A stretch of 7,130 nt of DNA from Faecalimonas sp. (lineage in GTDB: Bacteria; Bacillota_A; Clostridia; Lachnospirales; Lachnospiraceae), in assembly GCA_026169575.1 (NCBI GenBank), contig JAPFCT010000061.1:1-7130 (forward strand), read 5' to 3'. The position numbers were made by a program, and so were the translations under genes. Numbering within the stretch: position 1 is the first letter of the stretch; each line of letters starts with the position of its first letter. The notes beneath the pieces were generated by a model. The model saw only the letters and a list, made by a program, of their open reading frames with translations. It was not told where the DNA came from and did not search any database. Below are positions 1-5,106 of this stretch, in pieces.

Positions 1-1
1 G

Positions 2-952
2 TACAATCTACAGAAGTGTACAGTGGTAATATTGGTTTGTTTGGCGAAAGTGATAGATGCTTTGGAAGACGTATTTCATGGCATGTTTCAGCAACATCTC
101 AGGTTGGATGTAGCAGGGAAGATCCTTACCATAAGGATTATGAGTTACATAGTTGTATATTTTGTTTTTTATATAATTACAGAAGATTTAATTATAACAT
201 CTGTGATTGCTCTTATTGTATCGTTTGTTCAATTTTTGTTGTTGAACTATATAGCGCTGAAAGAATTTGAAATTGAGAAGAAGAAATGGCGCTGCAATCA
301 GATGAAGAGATTATGCAGAGAATGCTTCCCGTTATTTATCGCCTCATATTTAGTGATTTATATAGGTAATGCTCCTAAATATGCTATTGATAAAGTGATG
401 TCCAGTGAAGCTCAGGCATGTTTTACTTATATTTTTATGCCTGTATTTGTGATTAGTCTTTTGAGTCAGTTTGTGTATCAGCCAGTAATCAGTAAGATGG
501 CATTGTTATGGCATGAAGGAAAATTTACGCAGTTTAAAAATTTAATATGGAAGCAGGCAGGACTTATCGTTTTGCTTTCTATGGTAGCGGTTTTGGGAGG
601 ATATTTTCTGGGGATTCCAGTATTATCTCTGCTTTACGGTGTAAACTTAAAAGAATATAAAACCGCATTGGTAATCTTGCTGATTGGTGGTGGGGCATTG
701 GCTTTTGTAAATTTCTTCCAAATGATTATTACAATAGTAAGAAAGCAAAATTTATTGATTGTCGGTTATATGTTTGCATTTTTATCATTTGTTTTCGGTG
801 GAAGGAAGGTTGTAGAACATTTTGGAATTGTAGGTATTTCCGGCTTTTACACAATAGTAGTAAGTGGAATTGGAATTGTTTTTACCGTATTAATTGTAAG
901 CCTCATTAACAAAAAAGGAAAAGAGAATGATAATTTTAGAGAAAAGATGTAA
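2..952 (+). CDS. Polysaccharide flippase (MOP/Wzx-like), 5' end cut by window edge
   Basis: Integral membrane protein that probably moves lipid-linked oligosaccharide units across the cytoplasmic membrane for capsule, exopolysaccharide or wall-polymer assembly. The frame is open from base 2 with no start in view. The GTG at 23 gives a 309-residue ORF, but the coding-like residues before it and the missing N-terminal helices show the real start lies upstream. Counting from base 2 (316 residues), about eight hydrophobic helices are visible, near residues 42-53, 56-78, 102-117, 133-158, 178-200, 214-237, 243-262 and 268-297. Family-like stretches are the segment with ALEDVFHGMFQQ and RLDVAGK, and NAPKYAID followed by a membrane stretch with FMPVFVISLLSQF, typical of Firmicutes polysaccharide flippases. 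About 110 N-terminal residues seem to be missing compared with the family. It ends with TAA 19 bases before the next gene, so the two are probably co-transcribed. The substrate cannot be read from this fragment. Confidence 0.85.
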   Translation, partial: YNLQKCTVVILVCLAKVIDALEDVFHGMFQQHLRLDVAGKILTIRIMSYIVVYFVFYIITEDLIITSVIALIVSFVQFLLLNYIALKEFEIEKKKWRCNQMKRLCRECFPLFIASYLVIYIGNAPKYAIDKVMSSEAQACFTYIFMPVFVISLLSQFVYQPVISKMALLWHEGKFTQFKNLIWKQAGLIVLLSMVAVLGGYFLGIPVLSLLYGVNLKEYKTALVILLIGGGALAFVNFFQMIITIVRKQNLLIVGYMFAFLSFVFGGRKVVEHFGIVGISGFYTIVVSGIGIVFTVLIVSLINKKGKENDNFREKM

Positions 953-957
953 AATAT

Positions 958-965
958 AAAGGAGA
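958..965 (+). promoter_or_regulatory. Ribosome binding site of the CAP-domain gene
   Basis: AAAGGAGA lies six bases before the ATG at 972. It fixes this start and sits in the short gap after the flippase stop, which leaves little room for a separate promoter. Confidence 0.8.
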
Positions 966-971
966 GAAAAG

Positions 972-2474
972 ATGTACAAATTTTTGAAAAGTGCTATAGT
1001 GTGTATTATAACAGTAGTATGTTTTGCTTTTTTAGGGGAAAGTAAGGTTTCTGCAGCAGATGAGATGAATGACAACATACAAAATATTAATATGTCGGGA
1101 ATGGAGGGGGAAATAAATATTGGAGAAGCAATGAATGCAGGAGATGAGATTCCTGCTTTTCAGTATGAGGAAGAGTGTACGGATATCTGGCTGGAGGGAA
1201 CATACCTCTATGAGGAGGCATGGAGGGTACTTGAATTAGTGAATCAAGAACGGACAAAAGCAGGTGTACCGGAAGTATCTATGGATAAAGATCTGTTACA
1301 TGCTGCTATGACGAGGGCGATAGAAACACAGATAGATTTTTCTCATACACGACCAAATGGGAAGAACTGTTTTTCTATTTCGGATAAAGCATCTGGAGAA
1401 AATATTGCAGCTGGGAATTCCACTGCAGAGGGGACAATGAATCAGTGGATGAATTCATCAGGACATAAGGCAAATATTCTAGATAAAGACTTTTCTATTA
1501 TGGGGGTAGGTTGTTTTACACAAGGTGGTGTCAGATACTGGGTACAATTATTCGGAAATTCAGAAGCCGTACCTACCGACGAAAGAGAAAATATTAACAC
1601 ACAGGAGGCTGTTGAGGTAATTACAGATAATATTCAATGCCAAATGAATGTGGGAGATCCATATCGATTAGCAAGAGGAGAAAAAGAGGATTATGATGGA
1701 AAATTTGTACTGTTAAATAATGGGTGGAACATAGCTGTCACATGGATTTTGCCATCAGCAGTTGAGTGGAGTAGCTCTGATATAAAAGTATTTCAAGTAG
1801 ATACATTGGGGCATTTAACAGGAGTAAAGGTTGGTTCGGGAACATTAACAGCAAAGCTGAAGGAGAAACCGGAGATACAAGATACGCTTAGAATTAATGT
1901 ATATGATCCTTATGGCTTGGAAAATGTAAGAAATCTAAAAGCTATTTCTTCAGGAAAGAATAAAGTGCTTTTATCATGGAATGTATCTGGAAATGCAGAA
2001 GGTTATTTAGTTTACGCGCAGAAAAGTGGCAAATACGGTTATGTGGGTATGACAACAAAGGGGACAACATTTACAGATAAGAACGCATTGGATACGGATT
2101 ATAATTACTACTGGGTATTCCCATATGTCACTGACCAGAATACCGGAAAAATGATCCCGGGTACATGTGAAAAATATGTTTATGCAAAAGGTGTGATTCC
2201 GGCAGTGCAGAATCTGAAAGCATCTTCTGTAAAAGGGGGAGTGAAGCTGACATGGACAAAACAAAATGATGCAGAAGGATATCTTGTATACGGGCAAAGA
2301 GCCGGTGGGAAATACGGTTATGTAGGCATGACAACAAAAGGAACAACATTTGTAGATAAGAAAGCATCTAAGACGGCATACAATTATTACTGGGTATTTC
2401 CATATCATAAAGATAGTAGAGGAGATATGATTGTGGGTGGAACACCGAAGTATACATATGGACGGGCATTGTAA
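972..2474 (+). CDS. Secreted CAP/SCP-domain protein with Ig-like domain and two Fn3-like C-terminal repeats
   Basis: A 500-residue exported protein. Residues 1-28 form a Sec signal peptide (basic start, hydrophobic core, probable cleavage after VSA or SAA near 28-29). A low-complexity acidic stretch follows to about residue 75. Residues 84-196 are a CAP domain (SCP/PR-1/YkwD type): VLELVNQERTKAG at the start, His125 in SHTRPNG, Glu143 in GENIA, His165 in GHKANIL, then GVGC and YWVQLFG. The cavity His/Glu residues are therefore kept. Residues 213-312 look like a Big_2-type bacterial Ig-like domain (VEWSSSD, then a GxLTGVKVGSGTLTA pattern). Residues 316-407 and 408-500 are two Fn3-like repeats also found in the downstream protease. 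No LPXTG or transmembrane anchor ends the protein, which stops at KYTYGRAL. Bacterial CAP proteins are secreted, but their molecular role is mostly unknown. The family call is firm; the function is not assigned. Confidence 0.9.
   Translation: MYKFLKSAIVCIITVVCFAFLGESKVSAADEMNDNIQNINMSGMEGEINIGEAMNAGDEIPAFQYEEECTDIWLEGTYLYEEAWRVLELVNQERTKAGVPEVSMDKDLLHAAMTRAIETQIDFSHTRPNGKNCFSISDKASGENIAAGNSTAEGTMNQWMNSSGHKANILDKDFSIMGVGCFTQGGVRYWVQLFGNSEAVPTDERENINTQEAVEVITDNIQCQMNVGDPYRLARGEKEDYDGKFVLLNNGWNIAVTWILPSAVEWSSSDIKVFQVDTLGHLTGVKVGSGTLTAKLKEKPEIQDTLRINVYDPYGLENVRNLKAISSGKNKVLLSWNVSGNAEGYLVYAQKSGKYGYVGMTTKGTTFTDKNALDTDYNYYWVFPYVTDQNTGKMIPGTCEKYVYAKGVIPAVQNLKASSVKGGVKLTWTKQNDAEGYLVYGQRAGGKYGYVGMTTKGTTFVDKKASKTAYNYYWVFPYHKDSRGDMIVGGTPKYTYGRAL
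1221..1559 (+). other. CAP (SCP/PR-1-like) domain
   Basis: This part encodes residues 84-196 of the CAP protein. The signature residues are His125, Glu143 and His165, with the closing YWVQLFG strand. About 113 residues fits the short bacterial YkwD-like CAP form. Confidence 0.85.
1917..2192 (+). repeat. Fn3-like repeat A1 (CAP protein)
   Basis: Encodes residues 316-407. The repeat starts around NLKA and the VLLSW strand, runs through AEGYLVYAQ, KYGYVGMTTKGTTFTDK and YNYYWVFPY, and ends at KYVYAKG. It is homologous to repeats A2, B1 and B2. The strand pattern is Fn3-like, but the aromatic-rich YNYYWVFPY core is distinctive. Confidence 0.8.
2193..2471 (+). repeat. Fn3-like repeat A2 (CAP protein)
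   Basis: Encodes residues 408-500 up to the stop codon. It differs from repeat B2 of the protease at only six of 93 residues by eye, while the DNA shows many silent differences. The coding sequence ends directly after KYTYGRAL, with no anchor. Confidence 0.85.
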
Positions 2475-2607
2475 GAATTGTCGGTGATCGATGGAAAGTA
2501 TTACGGATATATTAATGATTTGTGGAAGTGTCTTGTTCATAGATATATGAGGCTCCGAAGTTTTGAAGTTTGTAATTAAGAAACATGTGATTATATGAGG
2601 AGAAATT
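2475..2607 (+). other. Intergenic gap, no clear promoter or terminator
   Basis: This 133-base gap separates the CAP gene and the protease gene. I see no GC-rich hairpin with a T-run and no -35/-10 pair at normal spacing. TTGTCG at 2478 and TATATT at 2508 are 24 bases apart, which is too far. Read-through from the CAP gene is therefore plausible, with only the ribosome site at the 3' end. Confidence 0.5.
2598..2602 (+). promoter_or_regulatory. Ribosome binding site of the IdeS-like protease gene
   Basis: AGGAG lies five bases before the ATG at 2608. The 13 bases 2590-2602 (ATTATATGAGGAG) recur exactly at 5087-5099 before the helical-protein gene. Confidence 0.8.
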
Positions 2608-4716
2608 ATGAGTAGAAAAAAGACAATATACAGCGTTTCTGCTATTTTAGCAGCAATTATGGTAATGGTACAGATTGATTTCCCGGCAAGCCATGCGATG
2701 GAGCCGGATGGAGGCACTCAAAATGAACTTTTTGCTGAAGAAGAAAACTTTTCAAAGGAAGAAAATGTAATTACAGAGTATTTCAATGAGGATGATCAGG
2801 AACAAAAGCAGATTATATGGGCGCAAGGTGTAAATCCACCTAAAATGGGAGGAGCGGACAGCGAATTTAAGAGAGAGACGCTTAATGATCCTCAGGGGAA
2901 TCCGCTTTTCATTGAATATAAGGTTCCTTATATTCCGAATAAAGGCTGGTATGATGTGAATAAGACAGAGGACAGAGAGGGAGATCAGGCTTTGTGTTTC
3001 GCGGCAGCGGCTTCCAATATGCTACATTGGTGGCTGGAACAGAATTCTGAATATATTGGACAGTATTTAGAAAAGAATCCAGATGCTCCTAAAAGAGAGG
3101 AATTAGAAAGTTTTTTAAATTCTTTTAAAAGTCAGTCAGATAGCGCGATATATAAAATGTTTTTCAAATATTATGCTTATAATACAGATGGATATTGGTC
3201 TGATATTTTAGTAGACCTATTTATAAATGGCTATCCGCCTAAGAAAGGGGGAGGGACAAATCATTCGGATGCTGATAAAGAAAAGCTTGAGCAGAATGGT
3301 CCGGATGAGAGAGGAGGATTTTTCTACAATATATTTGAAACAACTTTATTGACTGAACGAAGAAGCTACTTTGGAAGTTATGATTTGTTTAGCCGGGAGG
3401 TAAAAGAGCTATTACTTGCGGGAAAGCTTATGGTTGTAGATTATCAGAGGGGAAATTCTGCATTTGCCCATGTAATTACGATTTGGGGTGCGGAATTTAA
3501 TACAGATGGAAAACTCAGTGCTATATATGTTACAGATTCTGATGATGATAAAAGCCAGGGTATGATGCGATATATGGTAAAAAATATAGGCGGACGCCCT
3601 GCAATTACCACTAAAGTAAGTAATGATAATGTGCAAACCTTTGTTAATTATCTCCAAATTATTTCATCGGGAAAGGAAATATGGGAGGAAAAATTAAACG
3701 GAAAACAACCCGAAAAGTATCAGGTAACGGTAAATGGAGGATATGCAAGTGCGTCCAATGCCAGGGAAGGGGAGAAAGTGACAATTACTGCGGAGGAGCC
3801 AGAGGGAGAACAGTTTGTACGCTGGAATACAGAAGATCCAGAAGTGTTAATAGATCAGCCGGAAAGTCCGGAGACTACGTTTATTATGCCAGCAAATAAC
3901 GTAGAGATCACTGCAGAATTTAAAGTTAAAGAAGCAGAAAAATACGAGATAAAAGTAAATGGAGGTCATGCTGATACCATAAAAGCGCAGTCAGGTCAGA
4001 GGATAACGATTACAGCAGAAGAGCCATCGGATCAGCAGTTTGTGCGTTGGAACACAAAAAGTGAAGGAGTAGTGTTTGAAAATGCCGAAAGTGTACAGAC
4101 TACATTTGTCATGCCGGAAAATGATGTGGAGATTGCAGCAGAATTCAGAATAAAATTGCCAGAAGCAGTGACTAATTTAAAGAGTGTTTCGGATGGGAAG
4201 CAAAAAGTAAAATTAACCTGGGATGCATCAGCTGGTGCAGAGGGATATTTGATTTATGCACAGAAAGATGGAAAATACGGATATGCAGGAATGACAACAA
4301 GAGGAACAACATTTACAGATAAAAAGGCATTAGATACTGATTACAATTATTACTGGGTATTTCCGTATGTCACAGATATAGATAGCGGGAAGATGTTACC
4401 GGGAAAATGTACAAAATATGTCTGGGCAAAAGGTGTGATTCCGGCGGTGCAGAATCTGAAGGCATCTTCTGTGAAAGGAGGGGTAAAACTTACCTGGACA
4501 GAACAGAAGGATGCGGAGGGATATTTAGTATATGGGCAAAGAGCCGGTGGAAAATACGGATATGTAGGAATGACAACAAAAGGAACAACGTTTACAGACA
4601 AAGAGGCTTCAAAAACAGCGTATAACTATTACTGGGTATTTCCTTATCATAAGGATAGTAAAGGAAAAATGATCGTGGGAGGAACACCGAAATATACATA
4701 TGGACGGGCGCTATAA
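2608..4716 (+). CDS. Secreted IdeS/Mac-like cysteine protease (family C66) with InlB-type and Fn3-like C-terminal repeats
   Basis: A 702-residue exported protein, probably an immunoglobulin-cleaving endopeptidase. Residues 1-30 are a signal peptide (cleavage likely after ASHA). An acidic linker runs to about 68. Residues 69-358 match streptococcal IdeS along their length as I recall it: WAQGVNPP, NKGWYDVNKT, ALCFAAAASNMLHWW, LVDLFINGY, DERGGFF, and HVITIWGAEF followed by AIYVTDSD. The nucleophile is Cys130, with His288, Asp310 and Asp312. The His-to-Asp spacings of 22 and 24 equal those of IdeS His262/Asp284/Asp286. Lys119 fits the oxyanion-hole Lys84, with one extra residue before Cys. IdeS itself ends soon after this domain. 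Here two divergent InlB B-repeats (about 370-440 and 445-514) and two Fn3-like repeats (518-609 and 610-702) follow. No LPXTG is present. IdeS cleaves IgG below the hinge and relatives cleave IgM. The substrate of this enzyme is unknown; IgA would suit a gut host but is a guess. Confidence 0.9.
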   Translation: MSRKKTIYSVSAILAAIMVMVQIDFPASHAMEPDGGTQNELFAEEENFSKEENVITEYFNEDDQEQKQIIWAQGVNPPKMGGADSEFKRETLNDPQGNPLFIEYKVPYIPNKGWYDVNKTEDREGDQALCFAAAASNMLHWWLEQNSEYIGQYLEKNPDAPKREELESFLNSFKSQSDSAIYKMFFKYYAYNTDGYWSDILVDLFINGYPPKKGGGTNHSDADKEKLEQNGPDERGGFFYNIFETTLLTERRSYFGSYDLFSREVKELLLAGKLMVVDYQRGNSAFAHVITIWGAEFNTDGKLSAIYVTDSDDDKSQGMMRYMVKNIGGRPAITTKVSNDNVQTFVNYLQIISSGKEIWEEKLNGKQPEKYQVTVNGGYASASNAREGEKVTITAEEPEGEQFVRWNTEDPEVLIDQPESPETTFIMPANNVEITAEFKVKEAEKYEIKVNGGHADTIKAQSGQRITITAEEPSDQQFVRWNTKSEGVVFENAESVQTTFVMPENDVEIAAEFRIKLPEAVTNLKSVSDGKQKVKLTWDASAGAEGYLIYAQKDGKYGYAGMTTRGTTFTDKKALDTDYNYYWVFPYVTDIDSGKMLPGKCTKYVWAKGVIPAVQNLKASSVKGGVKLTWTEQKDAEGYLVYGQRAGGKYGYVGMTTKGTTFTDKEASKTAYNYYWVFPYHKDSKGKMIVGGTPKYTYGRAL
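2812..3681 (+). other. IdeS/Mac-like (C66) protease domain
   Basis: Encodes residues 69-358. All five residues known to matter in IdeS have counterparts: Lys119, Cys130, His288, Asp310 and Asp312. The length is close to mature IdeS (about 310 residues). The region between 150 and 280 is the least conserved with IdeS and includes the loops likely to set substrate choice. Confidence 0.88.
3715..3927 (+). repeat. InlB-type B-repeat 1 (protease)
   Basis: Encodes residues 370-440. The pattern is YQVTVNGGYA, then GEKVTITAEEP, FVRWNT, TTFIMPANNVEITAEF. This is the divergent InlB B-repeat / bacterial-repeat fold, a small beta domain common in Gram-positive surface proteins as a stalk. Confidence 0.8.
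3940..4149 (+). repeat. InlB-type B-repeat 2 (protease)
   Basis: Encodes residues 445-514 and repeats the previous unit: YEIKVNGGHA, GQRITITAEEP, QQFVRWNT, TTFVMPENDVEIAAEF. The two copies are clearly homologous but diverged, so the duplication is not recent. Confidence 0.8.
4159..4434 (+). repeat. Fn3-like repeat B1 (protease)
   Basis: Encodes residues 518-609. It is the counterpart of A1 in the CAP protein: it shares AEGYL.YAQK.GKYGY, TDYNYYWVFPYVTD and the KY-aromatic-AKG ending, but it differs more in its first third than B2 does from A2. Confidence 0.8.
4435..4713 (+). repeat. Fn3-like repeat B2 (protease)
   Basis: Encodes residues 610-702 to the stop codon. It is 87 of 93 identical to A2 of the CAP protein, including the terminal KYTYGRAL. 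The differences are E/K, K/N, T/V, E/K, K/R and K/D. Confidence 0.85.
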
Positions 4717-4776
4717 AAATAGGGGAAGGTTATTCATATAGAAATACGGAAAAGTCAAAAGCAATAAGATATCTTC

Positions 4777-4816
4777 CAGATAGATGTTAAAATTTACCTG
4801 CGGTATTTTTTATCTG
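4777..4816 (+). terminator. Candidate weak intrinsic terminator after the protease gene
   Basis: TACC (4795-4798) pairs with GGTA (4802-4805) around a TGC loop and is followed by six T (4806-4811). A flanking helix, CAGATAGA (4777-4784) with TTTATCTG (4809-4816), could extend it. The stem is short and AT-rich, and the outer helix uses part of the T-run, so this is not a classical strong terminator. Confidence 0.3.
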
Positions 4817-4953
4817 ATTTCTGTGAAAGAAGTTCAAATAAAGTGTGGGTAAATTAAAACTATTGGTTTTTCATTTTATAAGTAAGAGAGTATCATAAGA
4901 GAAAGCTGCGTGCTATTTTTCAAAAATATTTTGATTAAAAAAGTAGAGAAGAT

Positions 4954-4963
4954 TTGACGTCAA
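4954..4963. promoter_or_regulatory. Perfect palindrome TTGACGTCAA, possible operator
   Basis: This 10-base sequence equals its own reverse complement. It lies about 75 bases upstream of the -10 box of the helical-protein gene, a position that could suit an activator or repressor dimer. A single copy could also be chance. Confidence 0.3.
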
Positions 4964-5013
4964 CTTGTTCTTGGGTTAGTGAGATGAAAAATGTACAGAA
5001 TGCTAAAAAATAA

Positions 5014-5042
5014 TAGCTTTCTCCCCCAAAAGCTGTTATAAT
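5014..5042 (+). promoter_or_regulatory. Extended -10 promoter of the helical-protein gene
   Basis: TGTTATAAT (5034-5042) is a perfect extended -10 (TGnTATAAT). The -35 position (about 5014-5019, TAGCTT) is poor, as expected for extended -10 promoters. The predicted start near 5049 gives a leader of about 58 bases. The inverted repeat AATAGCTTT / AAAGCTGTT (5012-5020 and 5029-5037, one wobble pair) with loop CTCCCCCA overlaps the spacer and the first base of the -10, so it could be an operator. Confidence 0.6.
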
Positions 5043-5094
5043 GAAACAAGCTTATAAGGTCGGACAGAAAGAGTAGTATTTATTATATTATATG

Positions 5095-5100
5095 AGGAGG
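5095..5100 (+). promoter_or_regulatory. Ribosome binding site of the helical-protein gene, deciding its start
   Basis: A perfect AGGAGG lies six bases before the ATG at 5107. An in-frame ATG at 5092 would add MRRNL, but it sits upstream of this site and has none of its own, so 5107 is preferred. Confidence 0.85.
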
Positions 5101-5106
5101 AATCTT

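Larger units (their letters stand above)
4717..5106 (+). other. 390-base AT-rich intergenic region
   Basis: No gene is visible. The only small frame with an ATG that I noted (4984, nine codons) lacks a ribosome site. The region holds a weak hairpin with a T-run near 4777-4816, a perfect palindrome at 4954-4963, a promoter with an extended -10 at 5034-5042 and a dyad across its spacer, and a strong ribosome site at 5095-5100. It probably separates two transcription units. Confidence 0.6.

Noticed and set aside
16..270. 84-codon + strand frame at the left edge
   Set aside because: It is out of frame with the flippase, which has clear membrane helices and family motifs here.
2450..2474. LPXTG or similar sortase signal at the C-termini of the CAP protein and the protease
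   Set aside because: Both proteins end in KYTYGRAL with no LPXTG, hydrophobic stretch or basic tail.
2007..2717. 236-codon open frame on the - strand
   Set aside because: It lies antisense to the Fn3-like repeats of the CAP gene and the start of the protease gene, has Cys/His/Ile-rich unnatural composition, and both + strand genes are well supported.
1917..4713. CRISPR array or insertion-sequence ends
   Set aside because: The repeats are coding domains of about 210-280 bases with diverged copies. There are no short direct repeats with spacers, no transposase and no terminal inverted repeats.
4856..4870. AAAAC / GTTTT hairpin followed by T's as a terminator
   Set aside because: A five-pair, nearly all-AT stem is too weak to support.
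4954..4982. TTGACG (4954) as a -35 with TAGTGA (4977) as a -10 at 17 bases
   Set aside because: The -10 candidate matches only two consensus positions, and a perfect extended -10 lies closer to the gene.
4984..5013. Nine-codon frame starting ATGAAAAATG, as a leader peptide
   Set aside because: It has no ribosome site and lies upstream of the predicted transcription start.
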